The position numbers were made by a program, and so were the translations under genes. Shown one piece after another: positions 25,645 to 35,252 of a DNA stretch of 57,379 bases. Position 1 is the first letter of the stretch, and each line of letters opens with the position of its first letter. Under the pieces are notes generated by a model that saw nothing but the letters and a program-made list of their open reading frames with translations, was not told the DNA's origin and did no database searches. The stretch covers positions 1 through 57,379 of the forward strand of contig NZ_BDCE01000025.1 of NCBI RefSeq assembly GCF_001613345.1, in the 5' to 3' direction. Source of the stretch: Nocardia uniformis NBRC 13702. GTDB taxonomy: Bacteria; Actinomycetota; Actinomycetes; Mycobacteriales; Mycobacteriaceae.

Positions 25645-26448
25645 TCAGCCGATGCTCACCAGCCCGGTGCGGTCGTCGCGCGGCAGCGCACCGTCGACCA
25701 GGGCGGTCACCCGGAGGCCGCGCAGGGTGATATCGCCGCCGTGATTGTCCAGGAAGGCGATATCGGTGGCGTCGCGGCCGGTAGCTATGCGGACCAGGCT
25801 GGGACGCGGGGCGAGGCCGGTGGGGTCGAAGACCCGCCACGCACCGTCGATATAAGCCTCTGCCACGGAATGGAAATCCATCGGCACACAGCCCGGCGCG
25901 TACACCGCCGCCACCCGCGCGGGCACCCCGACCGCTCGCAGCAGCGCCACCACCAGATGTGAGAAGTCCCGGCATACTCCGGCACCCGACAGCAGCGTCT
26001 CCACCGCGCCGTCGCTGGGTCCGCTACTGCCGGTCACATAGCGAATCCGCCGCCCGACCCAGGCCGAAACCCGGTTCGCTGTAGTCGAATCCCCGATCCC
26101 CAGACCGAATTCGGCCGCCGCGTACGCGAGCAGCCGGTCGGATTCGGCGTACCGACTCGGCCGCAGGTACAGCGCGAGATCGTAGTCCGATATCGGTTCC
26201 GGCTCCGCGGCCCCCGTCACTGTCGCGCGATATCCGGCCCGGAGTTTGCCTGCGGGACAGTTCAATACGTGTATGCGCCCACCGTGCCGGGCGCTGAGCT
26301 CCCGCGCCAATATGCCGCGCCCGTCGAGTTCGAACCGCAACGATTCATCGAGGTCGATTCCGGGCTGCCGGGCGGCGGCGATCTGAAATACCAGCGCGGT
26401 ATCCGCGTGCACCGCGATATCGATACGGGCGGAAACCTCGCGCCTCAC
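25645..26448 (-). CDS. Transglutaminase-like domain protein
   Basis: The 267-residue protein has an N-terminal bacterial transglutaminase-like beta domain and a papain-fold transglutaminase core. The catalytic triad is visible: Cys in 'GAGVCRDFSHL', His in 'MDFHSVAEAYI' and Asp in 'RVFDPTGLAPR'. No signal peptide is present, so it is cytoplasmic. Bacterial members probably act as proteases or amide ligases; the substrate is unknown. It is divergent from the glycosyltransferase gene at 26601 and converges with the GAF-ANTAR gene across a 25-base gap. Confidence 0.9.
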   Translation of the reverse strand: MRREVSARIDIAVHADTALVFQIAAARQPGIDLDESLRFELDGRGILARELSARHGGRIHVLNCPAGKLRAGYRATVTGAAEPEPISDYDLALYLRPSRYAESDRLLAYAAAEFGLGIGDSTTANRVSAWVGRRIRYVTGSSGPSDGAVETLLSGAGVCRDFSHLVVALLRAVGVPARVAAVYAPGCVPMDFHSVAEAYIDGAWRVFDPTGLAPRPSLVRIATGRDATDIAFLDNHGGDITLRGLRVTALVDGALPRDDRTGLVSIG

Positions 26449-26600
26449 ACCACTTATCGTGCCCTATCCGCTGTTGCCACCGCTCACCAATGCCGACCTT
26501 GGCCGCCACCGATATCGCGTCCCGGTAATTTCGCTGGTGTTCACGTGGAATTGGCGGCGGGGGTGCCGACGGTAATCCGGGGCACGCGACGATCGGCGAC

Positions 26601-27728
26601 GTGCGCATCGTTCAGCTGGCGAACTTCTACGGTCCGCGCTCCGGTGGGCTGCGCACCGCACTGCACCATTTGGGGGATGGCTATGTGGCGGCGGGGCACG
26701 AGGTGGTGTTGATCGTGCCGGGGGCGCGCCGGGCCGAGGAGGTACTGCCGTCGGGGGTGGTGCGCATTACCGTGCCCGCTCCAGCGATTCCGTGGACCGG
26801 TGGATATCGCGCCGCCGATCCGCGGCGGGTGGCGGATGTGCTGGCGGGGCTTCGACCGGAGGTGCTGGAGGTATCGGATCGGTTGACGCTGCGGGGCTTC
26901 GGGCGCTGGGCGCGGCAGCGCGATGTCGCGAGTGTGATGATCTCGCACGAGCGTTTGGATCGGCTGCTGGGTCAGGTGCTGCCGGGTCCGGCGGCGCGGC
27001 GGGCCGCCGATATGGCCAATCGCCGGACCGCGCGCGACTACGACATCGTGGTCTGCACAACGGCCTTCGCGCGAGCGGAGTTCCAGCGCATCGACGCCCC
27101 CAATGTGGCGTTGGTGCCGCTCGGGGTGGATCTCGACCTGTTCAGTCCGCGTCGCCACGACCATCGATTGCGCACCGACCTGGCCGCCGACCATCTGCCC
27201 CTGCTGGTGCACTGCGGGCGGCTGTCGATGGAGAAGCGGGTGGATCGCAGTATCGAGGCGGTCGACGCCCTGCGACGCGCGGGGGTCGACGCCCGGCTGA
27301 TCGTCGCCGGGGACGGACCGCGCCGCGACACCCTGGAGCGGCGCGCCCGCGGCATTCCGGCTCTGTCGGATGGTCGCTCCGCGGTGCATTTCACCGGATT
27401 CATCACCGACAGAACCCAATTGGCGACTCTGCTGGCCACCGCCGACGTCTCGCTCGCCCCTGGGCCGCACGAAACATTCGGGCTCGCGGCCTTGGAGGCG
27501 CTCGCCGCGGGCACACCCGTGGTGGCCAGCCGGTCATCGGCGCTCGCCGATATCGTCACCGGGGACTGCGGCGCCGTCGCCGCCGATTCACCCTTCGCCT
27601 TCGCGACCGCGGTCACCGACGTCCTGGCCCGCCCACCGGTCCAACGCCGCCGCGCGGCCCGCACCCGCGCCGAGCAATTCACCTGGCCCGCCGCCGTCGC
27701 GGGCATGCTGGAACTGCTCAGCGCCTGA
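26601..27728 (+). CDS. GT4 family glycosyltransferase
   Basis: The 375-residue protein has the GT-B fold of family 4 retaining glycosyltransferases. The N-terminal acceptor domain starts 'MRIVQLANFYGPRSGGLRTAL', quoted in part, with the Gly-rich loop. The C-terminal donor domain shows 'VHCGRLSMEKRVD', 'IVAGDGPRRDTL' and the EX7E motif in 'HETFGLAALEALAAGTPVV'. It would move a sugar from a nucleotide donor to a lipid or carbohydrate acceptor. Related mycobacterial enzymes make phosphatidylinositol mannosides and glycolipids, but the acceptor cannot be read here. GTG 26601 is the start. It is probably transcribed alone. Confidence 0.88.
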   Translation: MRIVQLANFYGPRSGGLRTALHHLGDGYVAAGHEVVLIVPGARRAEEVLPSGVVRITVPAPAIPWTGGYRAADPRRVADVLAGLRPEVLEVSDRLTLRGFGRWARQRDVASVMISHERLDRLLGQVLPGPAARRAADMANRRTARDYDIVVCTTAFARAEFQRIDAPNVALVPLGVDLDLFSPRRHDHRLRTDLAADHLPLLVHCGRLSMEKRVDRSIEAVDALRRAGVDARLIVAGDGPRRDTLERRARGIPALSDGRSAVHFTGFITDRTQLATLLATADVSLAPGPHETFGLAALEALAAGTPVVASRSSALADIVTGDCGAVAADSPFAFATAVTDVLARPPVQRRRAARTRAEQFTWPAAVAGMLELLSA

Positions 27729-27784
27729 CCCGCCTACAGCTGATGCCACGCCCAGATAGGTCGCCTTGGTGCCTCCTCCCCCCC

Positions 27785-27826
27785 CGGCATTCCGGCGCGT
27801 CGACCTCCCCGTCATTCCGGGGCCAT
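27785..27826. repeat. Degenerate partial copy of the palindromic element
   Basis: Within the 245-base gap 27729-27973, the segments GGCATTCCGGC and CCCCGTCATTCCGG match the end of the 82-bp element arm (CCCGTCATCCCGG), but the rest of the arm is lost. I see no gene in this gap. Confidence 0.4.
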
Positions 27827-27973
27827 TACGCCCAGGACCGCTGACCAGGGGCCTAGTAGGTGACCGCGCCCCAGCGAACCCGGCACCGGGTGTTGCTGGC
27901 GTGTCGATGGCACCTGACCGTGGTGGTGCGGCAGACAATCGGCGGTAGCCGCCGACCAGAGGAGCCTCCCCCT

Positions 27974-28516
27974 ATGACCGCCCCGCCGCGTACCGGTCAC
28001 GATTGGCAGCAGGCGGGGCTGGTACTGGCCGCGGTGGCGGCGCTGGTCGGTGTTCCGGCGCTGCTCGCGGGTAAGGCCGGGGTCCGCGAGACGCTTGTCG
28101 AACCGGGGACGCGAATCGAATTGGCAGCTCCCGGTGAGGAACCGGATGCGATCACCTTCGGCGCGGTCGGCGGGTGGGAACAGCGGGCGACGGGTGATTC
28201 CTCGACCGCGGTATTGCGGAGTCCGGAGAATACGATCCTCATCGTCAGCGTGGTCAATGGTGTCACCGACTTCCCGGAGGCGGCCGACTGGCGGCTGAAA
28301 GTCCTCGGGGTGCAAGCCTTCGAGGCGGAATTCGATGGCGGGGTGGTCAATACCCGGCATGGTTTCCAGGGACCGACCTGCCGCGCCGTCGAACGCGCCG
28401 GCGTGTGCGCCATTGTCGGTAAGGACAATCTCGTGGTCACCCTCGCGCTCGGCGGTGCGAACGCGCGTCTGGATGATCTCGCCCCGATCCTGGCGGCCCT
28501 GGAGGTGCGGTCGTGA
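27974..28516 (+). CDS. Membrane-anchored hypothetical protein
   Basis: The 180-residue protein has a single N-terminal hydrophobic helix (AGLVLAAVAALVGVPALLAG) and an extracytoplasmic beta-rich domain with two Cys residues ('PTCRAV', 'GVCAIV') that could pair. No family is recognised. ATG 27974 has GAGGAG 10 bases upstream; an in-frame GTG at 27860 gives an unlikely arginine-rich leader. Its stop overlaps the GTG of the next gene by four bases, so it is translationally coupled to a PrsW-like protease and may be its partner or substrate. That link is inference from coupling alone. Confidence 0.65.
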   Translation: MTAPPRTGHDWQQAGLVLAAVAALVGVPALLAGKAGVRETLVEPGTRIELAAPGEEPDAITFGAVGGWEQRATGDSSTAVLRSPENTILIVSVVNGVTDFPEAADWRLKVLGVQAFEAEFDGGVVNTRHGFQGPTCRAVERAGVCAIVGKDNLVVTLALGGANARLDDLAPILAALEVRS

Positions 28517-29535
28517 TCGCGCTCCGACCGGCCTCGGCGCTGTTCTGGGTCTACCTCGCCATGCTGCCGATCGGCGCGTTCGCGCTGCTGCTACAGCTCG
28601 CGCCCACTCTCTCGCTGACGCTGCGCGATGTGCTGCTGGGTATGCCGTTCACCCTGGCCACCCTGCTCGTCTTCGGCTGGCTCATCGTGCGCCTGGACCC
28701 GCTGCGCGCCCATCGCCGCATTCGGGTCCCGCTGATCATGGGTTTGCTGTGGGGCGGCATGGTCGGCCCCGCCGTCGCGCTCTGGGCCAATGACCACAAT
28801 ATGGAAGCCATTCAGAACCTGGCCGGTGATGCCTTCGCGATCGGGTGGCAGGCCCCGATCTCCGCCGCCATTGTCGAAGAGGGCATCAAGGGCCTGGGCG
28901 TCTTCACCGTCGCCTGGCTCGCCCGTCCCCTGCTGAATCGCCCCATCCACGGCTTGCTGCTGGGCGGCTGCACCGGTCTCGGCTTTCAGGTCGTCGAGGA
29001 CATCACCTACTCGGCCAACGCCGGCCTGAGCTCTGCCCAGGACAGCGCCCGCGACATCCTGACCGTCGGCCTGCTCCGCTTCGTCGTCGGCATCACCTCG
29101 CACTGGATGTTCACCGCGCTGGCGGGCATCGGCATTGTCGTCGCCCTGGCCCGGCGAGACTGGTCCCCGCCGCGCCGCTTCCTCTTCTTCGCCGCCTTCT
29201 ACCTCCTGGGCGCGACGCTGCATTTCGTCTGGGACGCACCGAGTCCGGACGACATCAACGGCACCGTCCTCCTGCTCGGCAAGATGGTCCTCTACATCGC
29301 GATCTTCGCCACCGTCTACGGCTGGGTGGTCCGCACCGAACACCGCTGGTTCCGCCGGGCCGCCGAATCCATTGCGGCCCAGGGTATAGCCCCGCCCGAG
29401 GAACTCGCCACCCTGCTCACCCACCGCACCCGCCGTCGCGCCCGCACCGCCATCCGCCGCCTGAACGGCCCGCCACGCCGAATCCTGCTGCGGCGACAGC
29501 ACAAACTCATCGATATGGTGCAGACCCTCGGCTGA
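28513..29535 (+). CDS. PrsW-family intramembrane metalloprotease
   Basis: The 340-residue protein has about eight hydrophobic helices and the PrsW signature: 'EEGIK' (E122-E123), 'FQVVED', a His in 'TSHWMFTALAG' and a His in 'TLHFVWD'. PrsW relatives cut anti-sigma factors or other membrane proteins within the bilayer; the target here is unknown. The last 60 residues are a basic cytoplasmic tail. GTG 28513 overlaps the previous stop (GTGA). The 3' end overlaps the convergent AraC regulator gene by 29 bases. Confidence 0.87.
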   Translation: MIALRPASALFWVYLAMLPIGAFALLLQLAPTLSLTLRDVLLGMPFTLATLLVFGWLIVRLDPLRAHRRIRVPLIMGLLWGGMVGPAVALWANDHNMEAIQNLAGDAFAIGWQAPISAAIVEEGIKGLGVFTVAWLARPLLNRPIHGLLLGGCTGLGFQVVEDITYSANAGLSSAQDSARDILTVGLLRFVVGITSHWMFTALAGIGIVVALARRDWSPPRRFLFFAAFYLLGATLHFVWDAPSPDDINGTVLLLGKMVLYIAIFATVYGWVVRTEHRWFRRAAESIAAQGIAPPEELATLLTHRTRRRARTAIRRLNGPPRRILLRRQHKLIDMVQTLG

Positions 29536-30553
29536 CCCGGCCCCGCTGCCCGCGTGGCTGATACGAGCGCGGGGCGCTGCCGGTCCAGCGCCGGAACGCT
29601 CTGGTGAAGGCACTGGGTTCGGAGAAACCGAGCCGCTGCGATAGTGCGGCAATGGTTTCCGCGCCCCGGCTGAGGCTGTCTATGGCGGCGTCACGAAGAA
29701 TGCGGTCCCGGATCTCGCGGATGCTGGTGCCCTCCGCGCGGAGTTTGCGGCGCAGCGTTTGCGGGCTCATGGCCAGCCGGGTGGCGAGTTGTTCGGTGGT
29801 CGACCATTCGCGGCCGATATCGCGAATGAGCATGCGGCGCACCTGGTCGGTGACGGTGACGCCGCCCTCGTGGCGAATGAGGAGGTCGGCGGGGGCGCGG
29901 GCGATGAACTGCCCCAGTTCGGTTTCATCGCGAATCAGCGGTGTGGTCAGGATGGCGTTGTCGAGGACCATGGCGGCTCGGGGCGCGTCGAAGAACACCG
30001 GGGCCGCGAAGATCAGGTTGTAGTCGTCGACATCGTCGGGTTTCGGGTAGGGCACCTCGACGCGACGCAGTGCGATGCGACGACCCGTCGCCCATTCCAG
30101 CAGTCGATGGCCGGTGGCCAGCATGGCGTCGACCAGCAGGGAGATCGGGCGGTCGACGCGACTCAGATCGACGGCGAGGACGGTTTCCTCGGCCGAGTGT
30201 GTCATGTACACCTCGGGGGTCCCGGGGATGGCCCGGTTGAATTCGACGTAGCGTTCCAACGCGCTGCCCACATCATGGGCCGTGGCCAGAACCGCCGAAC
30301 CCACCAGCCGAGAGGTCCCGCGCGGCACCGCCGTTCGCCCCAGGCCCATGAGCTCGTCATCGGTAATCGCCCATAGCTGCCGGACCAGCGCACTCGCCTG
30401 CCGCATGGTGACCCTGGAGCGGCCCTGCGCGAACAGCATCGGGGAGATCCCGGCCGCGCGCATCATGGGTTCGATATCCCAGCCCCGCCGCAGCGCCAGG
30501 GCGACGAACGACTGCACCCGCTGAATCGGGATGGTGTAGTCGGAATCGGGCAT
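29507..30553 (-). CDS. AraC-family regulator with N-terminal Arabinose_bd domain
   Basis: This 348-residue protein has the layout of the large actinobacterial AraC group: an N-terminal ligand domain (about 15-200) and a C-terminal double helix-turn-helix (about 250-335; 'LATRLAMSPQTLRRKLRAEG' in part, 'ALSQRLGFSEPSAFTRAFRRWTG' in part). It is divergent, across 136 bases, from an SRPBCC / acyl-CoA dehydrogenase / amidohydrolase run, which it most likely controls in response to a lipid-derived ligand. Its 3' end runs 29 bases into the PrsW gene on the opposite strand. Confidence 0.9.
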   Translation of the reverse strand: MPDSDYTIPIQRVQSFVALALRRGWDIEPMMRAAGISPMLFAQGRSRVTMRQASALVRQLWAITDDELMGLGRTAVPRGTSRLVGSAVLATAHDVGSALERYVEFNRAIPGTPEVYMTHSAEETVLAVDLSRVDRPISLLVDAMLATGHRLLEWATGRRIALRRVEVPYPKPDDVDDYNLIFAAPVFFDAPRAAMVLDNAILTTPLIRDETELGQFIARAPADLLIRHEGGVTVTDQVRRMLIRDIGREWSTTEQLATRLAMSPQTLRRKLRAEGTSIREIRDRILRDAAIDSLSRGAETIAALSQRLGFSEPSAFTRAFRRWTGSAPRSYQPRGQRGRVSRGSAPYR

Positions 30554-30689
30554 TCCTCATTGTTTGTGCCGGCGCGGCCGCTGTGCGCGTTTCGGTCAAG
30601 TAAGTCGAGTAGTTCCGTCACTGGCAAGGCCGAATCCGCTTCCTAGCGTCGTAGGCACGGCGCACCCGGCCCCGAAGGAGTTGCCCGCC

Positions 30690-31121
30690 ATGGCTTCCAC
30701 GCACGTCGAGAAAGACATCGAAGCCCCCATCGACAAGGTCTGGGAGGTGGCCGGTGACCTGCGGCGATGGAGCGAGTGGAACACCATGTTCACCGGGTGG
30801 AAGGGCGAACCACCGGCCGTTCCCGAACCGGGTGCGAAACTGATCGCCGTATTGACGGTCATGGGTATGGCCAACAGCGTGACGCTCACCATCGAGGAGT
30901 TCGAACCGCTGCGTCGAATCGCCCTGTCGGGCATCGGTATGGCGGGGGCCAAGGTCACGCTCACCATGTCCGTCGCCGATCTGGGCGGCACCACCCGCAT
31001 GTCATCGGATGTCGATTTCGTCAGCCAGATGATGGTCGGCGCGATCGGCGCGGCCGTCGAGAAGGCCGCCCGCCAGGAGCTGGCCGCATCGCTGGACAAG
31101 CTCGCCGCGATCGTCGAGTGA
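30690..31121 (+). CDS. SRPBCC (START-like) family protein
   Basis: The 143-residue protein has the SRPBCC pattern: 'KDIEAPIDKVWEVAGDLRRW' at the start, the central 'LTIEEFEPLRRIAL', and a long C-terminal amphipathic helix. The fold forms a deep cavity for hydrophobic ligands. ATG 30690 has AAGGAG 9 bases upstream. A TAGCGT at about 30643 could be the -10 of its promoter. The acyl-CoA dehydrogenase gene starts 13 bases after its stop, so the two are co-transcribed. It may carry or shield a lipid intermediate; no enzymatic residues are evident. Confidence 0.85.
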   Translation: MASTHVEKDIEAPIDKVWEVAGDLRRWSEWNTMFTGWKGEPPAVPEPGAKLIAVLTVMGMANSVTLTIEEFEPLRRIALSGIGMAGAKVTLTMSVADLGGTTRMSSDVDFVSQMMVGAIGAAVEKAARQELAASLDKLAAIVE

Positions 31122-31134
31122 GCGGAGCCACCAC

Positions 31135-33336
31135 ATGGACTATCAACTCGGACTGGGCATTTCCCAGGACCATCTCGATCTCGCGGATTCGGTGGCCCGG
31201 TTCGCCCGACGCCACCTGCCGCCGGAGAGCGCCCGTACCGCGGTGGCGCGCACCGAATCCGGCGCGGGCGAGGGCCTTCCGGATTGCTGGTCCGATCTGG
31301 CGGCGCAGGGGCTGCTCGGACTGCACGTCGGCGAGATCCACGGCGGTTCCGGTGCCGGACTGCTGGAATGCGCTGTGGTCCTGGAGGTCATGGGCCGCCA
31401 CCTCGGTGCGGGCGTCTTCACTCCCACCGTGCTGGCGGCCGCCGTACTGGCCGCCGACGGCGGTAAGGCCGCCGCCGAATACCTGCCCGGATTGGTGGAT
31501 GGCTCGGAGCCGGGCACGGTGGCACTGACCGAGGCCTTCACGGGCACCATCGATTCCGATGGCGCACTGACGATCTCGGGACGGGTCGCGGCGGTCGGCG
31601 GACAGGCGGCCCGGGTGCTCCTGGCCCGGGTCGACACCGACGCGGGACACCTGTGGGCCGCCGTCCCGACCGATCGGCTGCACGTGCGCATCGCGACGAG
31701 TATCGATGTCACCCGCTCCACCGCCCTGTGCACCGCCGACACCCTGGTCGTACCGCCCGCGCACGTCCTCGAACATATCGCCGATGACCGCGTGGCGGCT
31801 CTCGCGGCGGTCGTACTGGGCGCGGAGGCCGTCGGCGTCGCCTCCTGGTGTGTCGCGACGGCCACCGAATACGCCGGGGTCCGAGTGCAATTCGGCCGTC
31901 CCATCGGGCAGTTCCAGGGTGTGAAGCACCGCTGCGCCCAGGCCGTTATCGCGCTCGAACAGGCCCGCGCCGCGGTCTGGGATGCCGCCCGCGCCCTCGA
32001 CGCCGACGACGACACCGCGAATTACGCCGCCGCCGTGGCCCGTTCGATCGCGCCCGACGCCGCGGTAGCGGCCGCTCGCGACGCCATGCAAGTACTAGGT
32101 GGTATCGGCTACACCTGGGAGCACGACGCCCACCTCTACTATCGCCGTGCCGTGACGCTGCGCGGACTACTCGGCCGCAGCCGCGACTGCGCCGCCGAGG
32201 TGGCCCGACTCGCTCTCGCGGGCCAGCGCCGCGCCGTCGGCTACGAACTCCCCGCCGACGCCGAAACCTACCGTCGGCAGGTGCGTTCCGCACTCACCGA
32301 GATCGCCGCCCTCGACGAGCGCGAACAACTGCGCCGCCTCGGCGACGACGGCTGGGTCATGCCCTTCCTCGCGCCACCGTCGGGCCGCCGGGCCGATCCG
32401 GTCGAACAGGTGGTCATCGCCGAGGAGATCGCCCGCGCGCGCATCACCGTGCCGCAGCTCGGCCTGGCCACCTGGCTACTGCCCTCCATTGCCGAACACG
32501 GCACCGAACAGCAGCGCATCGACCTGGTGGCCCCCACGCTGCGCGGCGAGATCATCTGGTGCCAGATGTTCAGCGAACCCGGCGCGGGCTCCGATCTCGC
32601 GGCCCTGCGCACCGAAGCCGTCAAGGTGGCGGGCGGCTGGCGCGTCAACGGCCAAAAAATCTGGACCTCACTGGGTTTCATCGCCGACTGGGGTGTTCTC
32701 CTGGCCCGCACCAACCCGAATGTGCCCAAACACCAGGGCATTACCTACTTCGTGGTGGATATGAGCAGCCCGGGCATCGACGCCAGGGCTCTGCGCGAGG
32801 CCAGCGGCGGCGCGATGTTCGCGGAGATCTTCCTCGACGATGTCTTCATTCCCGACTCCGGCGTGATCGGCGCGGTCGACAGCGGGTGGCAGGTAGCCCG
32901 CGGCACCCTCTCCCACGAACGCGTCGCCCTGGGAAAAGGTACGCCCCTCAACGCGAATGTCGACGATCTGCTCGGCTTCATCGCCACCCGCGATATCGAC
33001 GATGTTCCCCTCGACCGGGTAGGCGAGATCGTCGCCGACAATCAGACGCTGCTACTCCTCAACGGCCGTACCGTCCTGAAACAGCTGCACGGCGCGGAGG
33101 TGGGCGCGATCGGCAATATCGCCAAGTACCTGAATATGCGTATCGGCCAACAGATCGCCGACCTCTGCCACGCCGAACTGGGTCCCGCGGGCGGCTACGA
33201 GGAAGCCACCCCGCAGTCGCACACCTGGATCGAGAAAACCATCTCGGCCCGCCCCAGCACCGTCTATGGCGGCACCACCGAAATCCAGCTCAATGTCATC
33301 GCCGAACGGATCCTCGGCCTGCCCCGCGATCCGTAG
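31135..33336 (+). CDS. Tandem (double) acyl-CoA dehydrogenase
   Basis: At 733 residues this is two acyl-CoA dehydrogenase units in one chain. The first (about 1-370) includes 'VQFGRPIGQFQGVKHRCA' and 'QVLGGIGYTWEHDAHLYYRR'. The second (about 376-733) includes 'WCQMFSEPGAGSDLAALRTEA', 'GWRVNGQKIWTSLG' and 'STVYGGTTEIQLNVIAERILG' (quoted in part). The C-terminal unit has YGGT where medium-chain enzymes have YEGT with the catalytic Glu. Naturally fused proteins of this size occur in mycobacteria (FadE6, FadE34), where one half is usually catalytic, so the fusion is a family trait, not an artefact. It would be a FAD enzyme of lipid or steroid side-chain oxidation. Confidence 0.88.
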   Translation: MDYQLGLGISQDHLDLADSVARFARRHLPPESARTAVARTESGAGEGLPDCWSDLAAQGLLGLHVGEIHGGSGAGLLECAVVLEVMGRHLGAGVFTPTVLAAAVLAADGGKAAAEYLPGLVDGSEPGTVALTEAFTGTIDSDGALTISGRVAAVGGQAARVLLARVDTDAGHLWAAVPTDRLHVRIATSIDVTRSTALCTADTLVVPPAHVLEHIADDRVAALAAVVLGAEAVGVASWCVATATEYAGVRVQFGRPIGQFQGVKHRCAQAVIALEQARAAVWDAARALDADDDTANYAAAVARSIAPDAAVAAARDAMQVLGGIGYTWEHDAHLYYRRAVTLRGLLGRSRDCAAEVARLALAGQRRAVGYELPADAETYRRQVRSALTEIAALDEREQLRRLGDDGWVMPFLAPPSGRRADPVEQVVIAEEIARARITVPQLGLATWLLPSIAEHGTEQQRIDLVAPTLRGEIIWCQMFSEPGAGSDLAALRTEAVKVAGGWRVNGQKIWTSLGFIADWGVLLARTNPNVPKHQGITYFVVDMSSPGIDARALREASGGAMFAEIFLDDVFIPDSGVIGAVDSGWQVARGTLSHERVALGKGTPLNANVDDLLGFIATRDIDDVPLDRVGEIVADNQTLLLLNGRTVLKQLHGAEVGAIGNIAKYLNMRIGQQIADLCHAELGPAGGYEEATPQSHTWIEKTISARPSTVYGGTTEIQLNVIAERILGLPRDP

Positions 33337-33432
33337 TCGATCGAACGAACCGTGCTGGCGCCCTGGACTTCACGGCCCACCGGCCTCGATACTCACGGGG
33401 ATCGAAATATCTGTGCGAATGGGAGTGCTGCC

Positions 33433-35154
33433 ATGACCGACTTCGACATGGTGATTCGGGGCGGTTCGGTATTCGACGGCACCGGCGGACCGCGGATGGT
33501 CGCCGATGTGGGCGTACGCGACGGCACGGTGGTCGCGGTCGAAGCCGGGCTGCCGGACGGGCGGCGCACCATCGACGCCACCGGGAAGTGGGTTATCCCC
33601 GGCATGATCGATGTGCATACGCACTACGACGCCGAGGTATTGACCAGTCCGGGGCTGGGTGAATCCGCGCGGCACGGCGTGACTTCCGTGGTATTCGGTA
33701 ACTGCTCGCTGTCGACGGTCTTCGCCGAGGCCGAGGATTGCGCCGATATGTTCGCGCGGGTCGAAGCGCTGCCGTGGGCCGTGGTCAATGAGGCCGTCAA
33801 GGAGCACGGGACCTGGTCGGACCCCAAATCCTATGTCGAGGCCATCCGGTCGCGCCCGCTCGGCGTGAATGTCGCGGCGTTCATCGGTCATTCCGATATT
33901 CGCGTCGCGGTCATGGGGCTGGGGCGCGCGGTGGACGCGAAGGACTACCCGACCGCGCCCGAGCTCGAACGGATGGCGGCCATGCTGGAGACCGCCCTCG
34001 ATGCCGGATTCGTGGGTCTGTCCACCATTCGCAGTTCCTTCTCCAAGCTGGAGGGCAAGCGGTACCCGACCCGGCAGCTGCCCTCCACCTACGCCTCATG
34101 GAAGGAGTACCGGCGACTGAATTCGGTACTGCGCCAACGGGGCCGGGTGCATCAGAGCACACCCAACCTCACCTCGCGGGTGGAGATGATGCGGTACTTC
34201 GGGCAGAGCGTCGGGCGTATGTTCGGCCGACGACCCTTGAAGACCTCGCTGCTCTCGGCGGCCGATATCAAGGCCGATCGCACCGTGGCGCGGGCGGCGG
34301 TGGGCGCGGCGTGGGTCGCCAACCGTCTGGGTGGCGCGAATCTGCGGTGGCAGCATCTGCCGGTGCCGTTCGAGCTCTATGCCGATGGCGTCGATCTGGT
34401 GATCTTCGAGGAACTCGGTTCGGGCTCGGCCGCATTGAATATTCGCGAGGTACTCGCCCGCAATGAACTGCTGCGCGACGAGGAGTACCGCCGCCAATTC
34501 CGCAAGGACCTCACCAAACGCTACGGCCCGCGGGTATGGCATCGCGATCTCGGCGATGCGGAGATCATGGCCTGTCCGGATCCGGGGGTCATCGGCAAGT
34601 CCTTCGCCGAGGTGGCCACCGCACGCGGTATCACCCCCGGTGACGCGCTCCTGGACCTGACCGTCGAACACGGCGACAAGCTGCGCTGGCGCACCACCAT
34701 CGCCAATGACCGCGATGATGTCCTCGATTGGCTCCAGACCTCGCCGATGGTGCAGATCGGTTTCGCCGATTCCGGTGCGCACCTGCGCAATATGGCCTTC
34801 TACAATGCCAACCTGCGCATGCTGGAGCGCGTCCACCAGCGTGGTTTCATGCCGCTCGAACGGGCGGTGCACCGGGTCACCGCCGAACTCGCCGACTGGT
34901 ACGGACTCGATGCCGGGCGCCTCACGGTCGGCTCCCGGGCCGATATCGCCGTCATCGATCCCGACGGATTCGACGGCGGCAGTGCGGCGTACGCGGAGGC
35001 GGAGCTGCCCGGCACCGGTGTATCGCGCATGGTCAACCGCAATGACGCCGCCGTCGCCGCCACTCTCGTCGGCGGTCACGTGGTGTACGAATACGGCGAA
35101 TTCGCCGCGGGATTCGGCACCACCCTGCATGCGGGGACCTTCCTGACGGCCTGA
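33433..35154 (+). CDS. D-aminoacylase-like amidohydrolase
   Basis: The 573-residue protein belongs to the N-acyl-D-amino-acid deacylase group of the amidohydrolase superfamily. The N-terminal beta-sandwich 'MVIRGGSVFDGTGGPR' is followed by the metal motif HxH in 'MIDVHTHYDAEV'. A late catalytic Asp is in 'GFADSGAHLRNM', and the closing sandwich segment is 'GSRADIAVIDPDGFD'. Members hydrolyse amide bonds using one or two metals. ATG 33433 has GGGAG 7 bases upstream. It follows the acyl-CoA dehydrogenase by 96 bases. The real substrate is unknown and could be a cyclic amide or acyl conjugate. Confidence 0.85.
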   Translation: MTDFDMVIRGGSVFDGTGGPRMVADVGVRDGTVVAVEAGLPDGRRTIDATGKWVIPGMIDVHTHYDAEVLTSPGLGESARHGVTSVVFGNCSLSTVFAEAEDCADMFARVEALPWAVVNEAVKEHGTWSDPKSYVEAIRSRPLGVNVAAFIGHSDIRVAVMGLGRAVDAKDYPTAPELERMAAMLETALDAGFVGLSTIRSSFSKLEGKRYPTRQLPSTYASWKEYRRLNSVLRQRGRVHQSTPNLTSRVEMMRYFGQSVGRMFGRRPLKTSLLSAADIKADRTVARAAVGAAWVANRLGGANLRWQHLPVPFELYADGVDLVIFEELGSGSAALNIREVLARNELLRDEEYRRQFRKDLTKRYGPRVWHRDLGDAEIMACPDPGVIGKSFAEVATARGITPGDALLDLTVEHGDKLRWRTTIANDRDDVLDWLQTSPMVQIGFADSGAHLRNMAFYNANLRMLERVHQRGFMPLERAVHRVTAELADWYGLDAGRLTVGSRADIAVIDPDGFDGGSAAYAEAELPGTGVSRMVNRNDAAVAATLVGGHVVYEYGEFAAGFGTTLHAGTFLTA

Positions 35155-35252
35155 CCTTTTGTGCCGCGTTCTGTCGCACCCCTTTCGGACCCGCCAGAAA
35201 AGTCGGTATTGTCGCTATCGGCGGGTAAACTGTTGGGGAGTAGGCGGTTTCG

